DNA of 64,000 bases from Phymatolithon calcareum (taxonomy: Eukaryota > Rhodophyta > Florideophyceae > Hapalidiales), in NCBI GenBank assembly GCA_977006965.1, contig OZ345353.1, positions 372,001 to 436,000 on the forward strand, written 5' to 3'. Under the pieces are notes generated by a model, which saw nothing but the letters and a program-made list of their open reading frames with translations, was not told where the DNA came from and ran no database searches. Positions within the stretch are counted from its first letter, which is position 1, and each line of letters begins with the position of its first letter. The position numbers and the translations under genes were made by a program. Positions 51,819-60,919 of the stretch are shown in pieces.

Positions 51819-52597
51819 TTACAAGTTGTAATAGTCGTCGTTGCGACTGTCGAATACGTAATCCTCGTATTGGGCGTGAATGGCCCTCTCGATTTCGATG
51901 GGAATGAGGCGACCTTCCCCTTCGCACTAACACAATGGCAAGAGTGAAGAGAAACAAGTGCAGAATGAGGGAAATTGAGAGAGTTAGGAATGGTAATTCA
52001 TAAATTGCGTGCAAACAATGACAGGTTGGAGCACGCTGACGTACATGATTGCATTTCAAGAAGCCGCCACTACACAACTCGCACGTCTCCTGTGCACCGA
52101 CGGCATTACCCGATGGTACGGCACCAAGAGCATGACATTTTCCGCAAGGTAGCTTGCCAGTACCTCCTATGCAATTTGGTAAACGAGAAGCACATCGCAA
52201 ACGTCAGAACACAGAGCACTCCAAATGACGAATTGAAATGCAGGACAGACGACATACGGCAATAAGGACATTGTTTACGCTCCTTTGCCTTCTGGCGGCC
52301 GGCCTCCAACGCAATTATCGTGCCCATGACGCCGACGGTACCACCCGCCAGAGCCGCTGCGACCTCGTTAATCGTGGGCCCAATAACAGCGCCCTTGAAC
52401 ATTTCAACAAATGGATAGCACGCAAGGTTGGCAGGGTCCCCTACGCACACGCATTGCCACGGATTTCGGCTTGTATCACGTCTACGAAATGGAATCGACG
52501 TCGGGATCAAAAATGAGGGCACAGGACCGCCGCGTCGCACTGCTAATTGTTCCTTTGCATCTTCAGGAAGTGATAGTTTCGCACGTTGTCGCTTCAT
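51819..52597 (-). CDS. DnaJ-type Cys-rich zinc-finger protein, ORANGE-like, with at least three exons
   Basis: Exons on the minus strand: 52597-52258, 52166-52045 and 51926-51819, with introns of 91 and 118 nt (GTATGT...TGCATAG and GTACGT...GTGTTAG). Splicing keeps the frame and assembles four Cys pairs: CPYCRGTG, CGKCHALG, CELCSGG and CNHCEGEG. Upstream is a hydrophobic segment, LAGGTVGVMGTIIALEAG, just before KERKQCPYC, an arrangement typical of ORANGE and related plastid proteins. ORANGE stabilises phytoene synthase and affects plastid carotenoid storage. The acidic tail (YEDYVFDSRNDDYYNL) is not typical of plant ORANGE, so a PSA2/LQY1-like thylakoid assembly factor is an alternative. The first exon start is uncertain: the frame has a stop just upstream of the ATG, no clear transit peptide, and a possible 45-nt intron inside. 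Confidence 0.75.
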
Positions 52598-53323
52598 TCT
52601 TCGTCAAGAGGTCTAAAGATCCCGTCGTTCGTCGATGATGCAAGCAGGCGAGATTGCCTGGCGTGGCAGATTGAGAGGCGGGTGGAGCCAGTTTGAAACT
52701 ACAGATTGAAACTACTGTATGATTCACTTCAGATTGGCAGATCACATTCTGTAGCAGCCGGAGATCTTCAAGCTTATGATGAGAATATCGGCTTGATAGG
52801 CGCATTTGTCATAATGGAAGCATAGTCGACCATTTGGCAAAAGCCCAAAACATTTTGCCAAAATGGACGACGAATATGGTCCCTGTATGAAAATGATGCG
52901 AAAAAGTTTTTGCCTTGTCGTTAGAAGCTTCAAACGTCATCCTACAGCGCCAACTACAGGCCGTTGTGTGGCGCTTGCTCACCGCTCATAAGAGCCTGGG
53001 AATCGTCAGCAGAACCAAGCGGCATAATGTCAAGTAAAACGTGAGATGCAATGTTCCACCCTAATTTAGGGTGGAACGCCACTGCTTCGATTCGATTTTG
53101 CGTTTCTAGCGGCCTCCCATTGGCCAACAACCCATCCTCGACGAACACGTACGGCAAACGTCTAGCGAGTCGCAAAAAATCTGCACGTTTGCCCCTCCCT
53201 CGTTCTTGCTTCCTTAAACTCTTCCCACCCAAAAAACACCTTCACTGCGGTGATCATCGGATATTATTACGGACCAGCTGGTACACAACATCACCAACCG
53301 CCTCCATCTTCACCGTCTGCACC
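52598..53323. other. Shared upstream region of divergent genes
   Basis: 726 bp between the ORANGE-like start and the dehydrogenase ATG. The inverted repeat TTCCACCCTAATTTAGGGTGGAA at about 53052-53074 is near-perfect and could be a regulatory or structural site. Confidence 0.45.
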
Positions 53324-54550
53324 ATGACGTCTCCGGCATTCGCCCTCGCGGCGACCTCAACCTTTCTCGGCTCGCAATCCCGAACGAACTTCATTTGCAA
53401 GTCGGCTTTGACGACCCCCACATCGCGACCCTCTCGCATGCCACGAATGGCAATACAAATACCCGTGGAATCTATGAAGGCTGTCATGCCGGACGAGGAT
53501 GAACCTCGTGTAAACCTCGGAATCATCGGTGCTGGGCGTATCGGCCAGGTACATGCGGACAATATTACGTTTCGTTTGCGTAACGCCAATCTTGTCGGCA
53601 TTTCCTCCGGTTCGAGACAGCTCGCAGAACGTTGCTCTTTAGAACATGGCTGCCAACCCTACTACAGTTATCATGAGCTAATTGAGGATCCCAAGGTGGA
53701 CGCTGTTTGCATTTGCTCAGCGTCAAATCAACATACCGAGCAAATTATTGCCGCTGCTCGCGCGGGAAAGCATATTTTCTGTGAAAAGCCCATTGATACC
53801 GATCTTGGAGTCATAGATCGTGCGCTCTCCGAGGTGCATAAGGCCGGTGTTAAATTTCAAGTTGGTTTCAACCGCCGCTTCGATCAGAATTATCGTCGCG
53901 TTCGTCAGGGAATTCTGGACGGGGAAATTGGAAATCCTCAGATTTTACACATTATATCGCGCGATCCATCGCCACCGCCTTTGGAATATGTTAAGAATTC
54001 AGGAGGAATATGGCTTGATTGCAGCATTCATGACATGGACATGTCACGCTTCCTCATCGGGGATGAGGTTGAAGAGGTGTATACTCTTGGAGCTGTCAAC
54101 ATTAATCCAGCTATCCAGCAATATAATGATGTCGACACAAGTATTGTTACAATGCGCTTCCGGAACGGTGTCATTGGGACTATTGACAACTCACGGCAGG
54201 CGGTTTACGGATACGATCAGCGATGTGAAGTGCTCGGATCTGGAGGCAGTATTCAAATTAATAACAATTACCAGAACTCGGCTGTCATTTCCAATTCATC
54301 GGAAGTTAAGCGTGATCTCCCGCTCAACTTCTTTATGGACCGTTACACAGAGTCGTTCATTGTGGAGTTGAACGAATTTTGTGACGTCTTGCTCAACGAT
54401 AAGCCGATTCCGTGCACTGGATTGGATGGTCGTGCTCCGGTCGTCATAGCTCTTGCGGCGAAGAAGTCGTACCTGGAGCGTCGACCGGTCAAGGTTAGCG
54501 AAGTTGACATACCGTTGCCGGCGGATCTTCATGGATGGGACGGACAATAA
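53324..54550 (+). CDS. Inositol 2-dehydrogenase-like oxidoreductase (Gfo/Idh/MocA), with targeting peptide
   Basis: The ATG at 53324 begins MTSPAFALAATSTFLGSQS, a Ser/Thr/Ala-rich leader with Phe at position 6, as expected for a red-algal plastid (or mitochondrial) transit peptide. The mature part starts near residue 60 with the Rossmann motif NLGIIGAGRIGQVHADNI. It continues with CICSASNQHTEQI, the family motif HIFCEKPIDTDL, GFNRRFDQNYRRV, and the catalytic-site segment WLDCSIHDMDMSRFL, in which Asp and His are conserved. 408 residues in all. Bacterial IolG proteins oxidise myo-inositol with NAD+. A role in inositol or other cyclitol/sugar metabolism is inferred. The longer open frame back to 53051 contains promoter-like sequence and is less likely coding. 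Confidence 0.85.
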   Translation: MTSPAFALAATSTFLGSQSRTNFICKSALTTPTSRPSRMPRMAIQIPVESMKAVMPDEDEPRVNLGIIGAGRIGQVHADNITFRLRNANLVGISSGSRQLAERCSLEHGCQPYYSYHELIEDPKVDAVCICSASNQHTEQIIAAARAGKHIFCEKPIDTDLGVIDRALSEVHKAGVKFQVGFNRRFDQNYRRVRQGILDGEIGNPQILHIISRDPSPPPLEYVKNSGGIWLDCSIHDMDMSRFLIGDEVEEVYTLGAVNINPAIQQYNDVDTSIVTMRFRNGVIGTIDNSRQAVYGYDQRCEVLGSGGSIQINNNYQNSAVISNSSEVKRDLPLNFFMDRYTESFIVELNEFCDVLLNDKPIPCTGLDGRAPVVIALAAKKSYLERRPVKVSEVDIPLPADLHGWDGQ

Positions 54551-55130
54551 CAACCATTTTCTCAATGCACGGGATCGTCCTTTTTCATATTCGCACCAGC
54601 TGTCAGGTCTGTCCGTGGGGATGTACAACACGCTTGGAACGGATGGGCCGCATTGAAATTACGCCTGTTGCTACCCTCTCCCTGTCAAGGTCGAGAGACT
54701 TGGTGAATCCCTGCTTGCCTCTCGGGTTATTACCTTCTTTTTCCTGGGCTTAAATTGTGTATCGTCAAAGTTGTATACGAGTGAAGATCAGAATATGCAT
54801 CAGTCTCAACAATTCTTTTCATTTAAAAATGCCTTGTATTTCTTTTGTAACCGTCTTTTCTGGCCTTCCACCCTAGAATGGACGAAAATCTCCATCGATC
54901 TCTTTGGCTGGCCCTCATGCAGTCCAGTTTTGCACTGCCCTCGTGAATCATACACGCTCATCTGGGGCAGAGGATCTCTACTGAAGGTAACCTCAGGTAT
55001 CGCCACGAGATCCCTAGTTATTCCAATCGACAGTTTCGACACCAAATCTGTCTGACGACCAAGGAGGAAGAGAGGAAAAACGACTCGGTCTAGTATTGCC
55101 CCTGGTCTTGCTGCTAACCGGCGACAAGAG
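54551..55130. other. No gene seen
   Basis: Tandem-gene spacer; no motif recognised. Confidence 0.5.
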
Positions 55131-55979
55131 ATGAGCGCGTTCATAGTCCCAACTTGCTATGCAAGTCGCACACTGCGAATGACGTCATCCACCACTCCGA
55201 GTAAGAAGCCGGGACCCAGTGTGCCGTACACCAGTGCTGCTGCTGTGACGCTCTTCTCAATGCCGATCTCGTGCTTCGCGGCGCGTGCACGGATGGTCAT
55301 CTACGCGAAGGATCTATCCCCATCCCAAGTCGATGTGCAGTCAGTTGAAGCGCTTGGTGGCTTCAAATCTCCCGGACATTTTGCACTGCATCCCCTAGGG
55401 AAAATTCCAGTAGCAGTTGCACGAGAGCCTGATGGTGCGGAGATCGAGTTGTTCGAAAGCGCGGTGATCGTTGATTATCTCGCCGAGCGTTTTGCAGATG
55501 TGGGACCGTCCTTCGTACCGTCTTCATACACGGCACGGGCACGTGGACGCATGGTCACGACCCTGTTGGACACGTACGTGGCCCCCTATCAGTGGTACAT
55601 GTATGCTAGATGGACCACGGAGTCTCAAATCGATCGTCCCAAGGAGGTGGAGAAGATGAAGATCGGTTTTGATATGATTGAGAGAGTCCTGGATAAGGAT
55701 GGTCCTTTTGTCGCTGGTAAGGAACTGTCCGTTGGCGATTGCGCTCTCTGGGGCAATTTACCGTTTTATGAATTCATGATCCCTACTTTTTTTGGATGGG
55801 ACATCAGGGAGGGAAGGCCGAAACTTGAACGATGGATTGAAAGCATGCGTCAGAACTCGGAGCCTGCGAATCGGGTTTATGAGGAGGTGTACCGCGAACT
55901 GGAGAGCTGGTGGGATGATGGGCGCTGGGAGAAAATGGGAATGAAGGCTTTCAAGAATCCAAAAATTTACACTGTATGA
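55131..55979 (+). CDS. Glutathione S-transferase family protein with N-terminal extension
   Basis: 282 residues from the ATG at 55131. The first about 40 residues (MSAFIVPTCYASRTLRMTSS...) are basic and hydroxylated with an early Phe, suggesting organelle import. The thioredoxin-like half has MPISCFAARARMVIYAK, the cis-Pro segment HPLGKIPVAV, and ELFESAVIVDYLAERF, where Glu-Ser contacts glutathione. The helical half contains MKIGFDMIERVLDKDGPFVA followed by ELSVGDCALW, the conserved N-capping and hydrophobic staple region. A Cys at the usual catalytic position (PISCFAARAR) recalls omega- or lambda-like classes that do thiol transfer rather than classical conjugation. The class cannot be fixed by eye. 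It follows the dehydrogenase gene on the same strand. Confidence 0.88.
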   Translation: MSAFIVPTCYASRTLRMTSSTTPSKKPGPSVPYTSAAAVTLFSMPISCFAARARMVIYAKDLSPSQVDVQSVEALGGFKSPGHFALHPLGKIPVAVAREPDGAEIELFESAVIVDYLAERFADVGPSFVPSSYTARARGRMVTTLLDTYVAPYQWYMYARWTTESQIDRPKEVEKMKIGFDMIERVLDKDGPFVAGKELSVGDCALWGNLPFYEFMIPTFFGWDIREGRPKLERWIESMRQNSEPANRVYEEVYRELESWWDDGRWEKMGMKAFKNPKIYTV

Positions 55980-56493
55980 GTTCCCAGTCAAGTCAGCCGG
56001 CAAAAAGTTGGCGAGTTCCCGGCTTCGTTATGAGCACTGGACGCTGTCGTTACTCTTGTGCAGTAACTTCAATAGGCATTCCGTTCGTTTCTGGAAAATA
56101 TGGGCGCATTTGTCCTCCACCCTGCCGTCTGACGACACTTCGACGTGAAGTCCAGAACGGGAAATGTTCCCCCACGTACTATAGGAGATGGCGTCCCAGT
56201 GTCACGGAGTTACTGCAGATCGAAAACGGATAAACGAACTCACACTACGATCAGCGAACAGGGTGCAGAAGTATACTTTCATTCTCTCAAGTTTATCAAT
56301 CCTAGGCAAAAATCCTTTTCCCTACAAATAATCTAAAGCAGCGGTCGTTCTTGAGAGCAGCACTCAAAAGTCTAGATACAGCACTGAGTACCTTGTGACA
56401 TCCACGTGAACGCATTCTATATTCGCAAATCCGCCATAAACTCCGTGACACCAAAGCACTTAAAAAACAAACTGTCTGTCCCGCTCAATCATT
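55980..56493. other. Convergent spacer, no gene seen
   Basis: Lies between two stop codons. Confidence 0.5.
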
Positions 56494-56823
56494 CTACTTA
56501 GCTTCAACCTCGCTCTCATTGCTATGCATCCCCTTCATCGAGTAACGCGGATCATTGTCGAACGCCGAGATTGGCTTATTCTTGAGACCGTGCAGCACAG
56601 AGAAGGTGGGGTCGCGCTCTGGAACATGTTCAGACATATCGCCCTTAGCGTACGCCTCACGCTGCGACTTGGACACAACGAGGCCCGGAGAGTTGACGGA
56701 GTGGCGCACGAAATAGTAGGCTCCTATTGTTAGTCCACCACCGACTAGCCCAATAAGGGGGAAAATGTGTGCCTCCTTCTTCGTGAACGACTTTCTGATA
56801 AACGGCAAAAGATTACGACTCAT
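56494..56823 (-). CDS. NDUFA4/B12D-like mitochondrial single-span protein
   Basis: 109 residues from the ATG at 56823. One membrane segment, FPLIGLVGGGLTIGAYYFVR (residues about 21-40), is preceded by a basic N-terminus and followed directly by HSVNSPGLVVSKSQRE. The layout of an aromatic/Pro start, Gly-rich helix, Arg at its end and an Asn-Ser-Pro turn matches the B12D/MLRQ (NDUFA4) family, a subunit of respiratory complex IV or I. The C-terminal 60 residues are polar (RDPTFSVLHGLKNK). Identification rests on one short motif region, so it is moderately sure. Confidence 0.65.
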   Translation of the reverse strand: MSRNLLPFIRKSFTKKEAHIFPLIGLVGGGLTIGAYYFVRHSVNSPGLVVSKSQREAYAKGDMSEHVPERDPTFSVLHGLKNKPISAFDNDPRYSMKGMHSNESEVEAK

Positions 56824-56934
56824 CGCGGTCAGGTCAGCCCCAGTGCGGTACAGTGAAATTCTTCTCTCGCGAGGTGTTGTTTTTGTTCGCGGTTGTGATG
56901 TTTAGGCTGTGCTGTTGGACACCAACGCCTGAGC

Positions 56935-57146
56935 ATGTCAGGCCGCCTTCAGAGATTGGCAGATGGTACGGCCTTTTCTACTCAGATTCATCCAGATGCG
57001 CCCAAAGAAATTAGGTCTTGCGTATGTGAAGCTTGCCAGATTGGCGCTTCCTATTTGCACAGCACAGCTCTCGTGGTGTCTGAAGAAGAGGTGAGGTGAG
57101 ATTTTTCCGTTTTACATATCAGGTTGAGAATGTGGATTTGTCGTAG
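56935..57146 (+). CDS. Possible small gene, divergent from the NDUFA4-like gene
   Basis: The ATG at 56935 opens MSGRLQRLADGTAFSTQIHP followed by APKEIRSCVCEACQIGASYL and reaches a TGA at 57097-57099 (54 codons). Alternatively a 32-nt intron (57091-57122, GTGAGG...ATATCAG) gives a slightly different end at 57146. Its Cys pattern C-x-C-x2-C is regular but unassigned. Start positions are 111 bases apart on opposite strands, the usual look of a divergent promoter. Weak support. Confidence 0.3.
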
Positions 57147-57571
57147 AAAATTTCTCCGTTCTAAGATTTTTTCGAACATGGAGCGTCATTTTGGTATGTG
57201 CATCGTTTCGTAAACGACACGGGAAGGCGCTATCCTTTGAGAAACCCCATGTCGGAGATACCCTATCGCCAAAGTTGTGCACTGCAAGCGAAATGCAGTG
57301 TAACTGCCCAGAGAGAAACGTCCGGCGTCATTCCAATTTTCATTGGCCGCTCCGCCCTGAATCTTCCAAAAGGTCGACACTTCACATCAGCATGACCGGC
57401 ACAACTACTGTACTGTGCTTGACTTTTCCAGAACAATTCAAGCGTTAGTGGAAGCAAGTGCACAAATGTTCAGTCATTCAGTACGAAGCCAAAAATGCAG
57501 TCCTAATGTTGAAGACATCAGACTGATACTGTAGTGAAGAATGAATACCTTTACACGTTGAATATAAACAC
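57147..57571. other. No gene seen
   Basis: Short overlapping ORFs only, downstream of the ribophorin-like gene. Confidence 0.5.
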
Positions 57572-58507
57572 TCAGTCTTCTTTCAAGTTCACCTTGTCAG
57601 CCAAATAATCCCGAGTTGCTTTTGCTGACAACACCCGATGACCAAAGTACAGTGTCGGCACCATATTAAGCGCAATTGCTTGCCATGTCAAGACAATATT
57701 CCATTTCAGCCAAAACATGCCAAGAACCACCATATGTCCAATGAGACATAGTTGGAAAAACAGCACACAAGCTCTCTCCTTTCCCTCGCTCGGCAACCGC
57801 AATGGAAACACACCCATTCGCGACCACACCACGATCAGAAAAACCAGCGGCATAACAGAAAGCACAGTGAACAGTTTCACAATCCACGAAGCAGCTTCCT
57901 TCTCAGCAGCGGGAAGCGGGGTAATAAATTCCGGCAGCAACTGCTTCTTAACACCCATATCAAAATCGAAAACCCCTCTCGGTTTCACCTCGAAAACCGA
58001 CGTCGACCCAGAATCAAACGAAAACCTCTCCGCAACAGTCCACACAATTCCCTTCGCCATACGCGAGTCACCGACAATTATCTCGACACGATACACGCCA
58101 TCCGGTCGCCAGAAGTCGCGGTCTGCACGGATCTCCGTCAATAATGCCACTTCTTTTCTCATTTCCAAACGCTTCTGCACAAGCGGGAATATAGTGTCCA
58201 GCTGCGGATCAGTGACGTCCGCAAATCGAAGCATGGCCTGCTCTGGAAATGCCGCATTTTCGTCGGCATCTATGCAGGATACCTGGACGACGATTGAGTC
58301 CGACGGCTGAGCTACTATGCCGCTTGGCGTGCCCACAATGGAGAAGTCGTCGCCTTCGGCGACGGCGCTTGCGCGCTGCAGCTTTTCAGCATCCATCACA
58401 TAATTCAGTCGGAAACTTAGACGATCTACCTTCAGGTCATCGGCGCGTGTTGCTTTGGTGAGAAGGAAAGCGAGTGCGAGAAATAGCACGGACGTCAGCT
58501 TTGACAT
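57572..58507 (-). CDS. Ribophorin II/SWP1 family subunit of oligosaccharyltransferase
   Basis: 311 residues from the ATG at 58507. The start MSKLTSVLFLALAFLLTKATRA is a signal peptide. A lumenal region of about 180 residues follows, including SIVVQVSCIDADENAAFPEQ and DGVYRVEIIVGD. After PRGVFDFDMGVKKQLLPEFI there are three membrane helices: WIVKLFTVLSVMPLVFLIVV, LFFQLCLIGHMVVLGMFWLK, and WQAIALNMVPTLYFGHRVLS. This C-terminal plan and the final GHRVLSAKA match RPN2 (GNRMLAQQA-type end). At 311 residues it is like yeast SWP1, lacking the long N-terminal domain of animal RPN2. It would act in N-glycosylation in the ER membrane. Confidence 0.85.
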   Translation of the reverse strand: MSKLTSVLFLALAFLLTKATRADDLKVDRLSFRLNYVMDAEKLQRASAVAEGDDFSIVGTPSGIVAQPSDSIVVQVSCIDADENAAFPEQAMLRFADVTDPQLDTIFPLVQKRLEMRKEVALLTEIRADRDFWRPDGVYRVEIIVGDSRMAKGIVWTVAERFSFDSGSTSVFEVKPRGVFDFDMGVKKQLLPEFITPLPAAEKEAASWIVKLFTVLSVMPLVFLIVVWSRMGVFPLRLPSEGKERACVLFFQLCLIGHMVVLGMFWLKWNIVLTWQAIALNMVPTLYFGHRVLSAKATRDYLADKVNLKED

Positions 58508-58939
58508 CGTGTAGAGTGTTTTGCTTTCCGTTGATGACTTTAGAGGTGACTGGACATAAAGATTGCAGCATGTGTCGCACAGCGGTGGATCCGGTGAAAA
58601 ATGTGATTATCATATTGTACAAGTCTGCTGGTCAGGAATCCTAAAATTCAGTATTCTTTCTGGTCATCAAGAGTCGCTACAGCATGCCTATGCATAAAAC
58701 TGCCTTGCATGGAAATTCGATTGCTTTCGGAGAGGGGGAACTGGAACCGAACGTCGTGTACTGTTTATGCCCATCTTCAATAGTTGTATCTAATCGTTGG
58801 TGCAGCCCTAAAATTTGCACGGTAGACACGATCGGGATATTCAAAAAGTACGTCGACTGGGATATGCGGCAACAACGGGTGTTAAAGTAAACGAAAAACA
58901 ACATAACACTTTTATGTATCCTTGAGCACGTAGTGGGCG
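58508..58939. other. No gene seen
   Basis: Spacer between two minus-strand genes. Confidence 0.5.
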
Positions 58940-59528
58940 TTACTTGTTGAGAGCCATGGCGCTCTGCTGAACCGCAGATTGGAAATTTTGTTGCTCCTGA
59001 ATCAAGGTCATGCGTCGTTCTTGCTGTGTCTTCTCCAGCTTTTCTACCTTTGTTTTCGCACTGCTGCACTCCTTCGAAATGTACTTTATCCTTGTCTCCA
59101 CGGTACTTTTCGCCTCTGCCACATCCTGTGGAATCAGGACTGGTCCGACAAGTTTGTAAATTTTGGCGCCTTCTTCCAGTTGATCCAACTCCTGTTATAG
59201 CATGGGTGGACCGGATGTGACAAAAGGATTAGCATCAATTTGCATGTCGCCACATTGCGCAACACGTTTAAGCAGTTCGGAGCAAAACTTACCTGCTTTA
59301 CAAGAGAATTTTCCGCTAGCTGACCTTGTAACTGATTCACGCCGTTCACCGCTTTGGCGATATCTGCAGCACATCAAAGTTAGCGGTAAGTACACGATAA
59401 CGTGGAGGATAGTAATGGCAAAACGCGAATTTGAGCGTTTTCAACACACCTTTTTGGTTGGCTTGCACTTCGCCAGCTATCTTCTCTATTTTGGCTTTCA
59501 TCGCTGCAAGGCCTTGCATTCCCGCCAT
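58940..59528 (-). CDS. PFDN6: Prefoldin subunit 6 (beta-type), three exons
   Basis: Minus-strand exons 59528-59450, 59363-59293 and 59191-58940, joined across GT-AG introns of 86 and 101 nt, give 133 residues, the normal size. Exon 1 is a helix, MAGMQGLAAMKAKIEKIAGE. Exon 2 has AVNGVNQLQGQLAENSLVKQ, the Q-x-N-x-V-K signature. Exon 3 has ELDQLEEGAKIYKLVGPVLI and VETRIKYISKECSSAKTKVE, the beta-hairpin and second helix. Prefoldin is the hexameric chaperone that hands unfolded actin and tubulin to the CCT chaperonin. Each splice keeps the frame. The gene is divergent from the UBC9-type gene, with 548 bp between start codons. Confidence 0.93.
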
Positions 59529-60076
59529 GCTTGATCCCTTAATCGAATCAGAAACTTCAAGGTGAAGGGTGGGAGAAGATCTTGTTCGGCAAGGTCATGA
59601 ATGATAAACTGCTCTCCAACCTGCAGGATGACACTCCTCAGAACTGTGTGTCACGAGTATTGTATTAAATACACTGAATAGTTGAACATACATTGTACAT
59701 ACAACATTTCAAATGCATACATGATATACTGTATTGAAAAGCTCATTCATACAGAGTGCTCACTAATCATATCACACTGCACAGCAACAAAGTTCGGTAA
59801 TTCTGAATCATTCATCGACATTAACGGAGTCGTTACTGTATCTGGCGATGAGATCCGGCCTGCCCCATTCTTCCACCTAACCTTAAACTGATCCCAATCT
59901 CCCGCCGTGGAGATGTACGGTATGCCAAACGCCATTCTGCCTTGTTGGGACAGGGGACATAACCCCGTTCTATTATAAGAAGCATGCATGCATGCATGCA
60001 TGTTATGAATAGACCGCGACTTCCACACCGCACCGCACCCCACCCCACAAGGTGACAACCTGCATCGTCATCCAAA
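59529..60076. other. Divergent promoter region with a GCAT microsatellite
   Basis: Five GCAT units at 59982-60002 lie about 75 bases upstream of the UBC9-type ATG. The element is self-complementary and could form a cruciform. No gene seen. Confidence 0.55.
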
Positions 60077-60919
60077 ATGTCAACAATTGCGGAAGCGCGA
60101 TTGGAGGAGGAATTGCGCAAATGGCGTCTCATGCATCCCGCGGGATTCTCTGCACGTCCGATGCAGGAGAATGGAGTTGATCAAATCAAGCGATGGGAAT
60201 GTCAAATACCTGGCAAACAAGGAGTAAGATCTTGCGACAGGAAACTTATTCGACGCTGTTCGTCCCTTCCATCGTTCTTCTGTATACATGCTTCTAACTC
60301 TCTCGCTTATCCTTCTCATTGAACTCGCACTGTAGACATCGTGGGATGGAAGGGATTACACAATTGTTCTAGACTTCCCTAACGATTATCCTGCTCGACC
60401 GCCAGTCTGTACGTACCGCGTATCTCTGTTCGTCGTTCCATATCTGCACTCGTTCCGAGACCTCGAGCTGACTCCTTCCCATGCATTTGATACCAACAGG
60501 TCGTTTCACTCCTCCCATATTTCATCTTAATGTGTTTGCATCCGGAACAGTCTGTCTGGGACTTCTCGGCCTTGCACGCGACAAGGGAGGATGGAAGCCG
60601 TCCATCACTGTCGATTTGGTACGAGCGCTATTTACCTCCATCCAACACCTTTTTCGTCATCCTTTGCCATCCAAATCTAATTCGTTTGCTCCTCTCATAG
60701 ATCCTTTTATCTGTACAACGGTTGTTGTACTGCCCGAATGAATCGGATCCGCACAATGCCGACGCTTATAATCTGTATGCCAAATCTAAGCGTGCATATT
60801 ACGCCCGCATTAAGGAAAATCCGTTCTGTTCGGTAAGCCCACTGGCGCAGGTTAATCTCAACAGTCAAAAGCGTGTACCGTCTCTAGTGTGCGGGAAGAA
60901 GATAGCGCAAGGTGCATGA
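60077..60919 (+). CDS. UBC9: UBC9-type E2 (SUMO-conjugating enzyme), four exons
   Basis: Exons 60077-60223, 60336-60408, 60500-60618 and from 60701, joined in frame by GT-AG introns of 112, 91 and 82 nt. Exon 1 gives MSTIAEARLEEELRKWRLMH with HPAGFSARP and ends ECQIPGKQG. Exon 2 gives TSWDGRDYTIVLDFPNDYPA. Exon 3 gives FTPPIFHLNVFASGTVCLGL, containing the catalytic Cys, then GGWKPSITVDL. Exon 4 gives LLSVQRLLYCPNESDPHNAD and AYNLYAKSKRAYYARIKE. This is the UBC9 order, including its insertion before the W-P-IT segment. The usual HPN is here HLN. A further GT (60833) could mark a fifth exon; otherwise the frame ends at TGA 60917-60919. The C-terminal end is therefore uncertain. Confidence 0.9.

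Noticed and set aside
53051-53323. N-terminal extension of the dehydrogenase frame
   Set aside because: It contains a promoter-like palindrome and no conserved residues. The ATG at 53324 gives a proper transit peptide.
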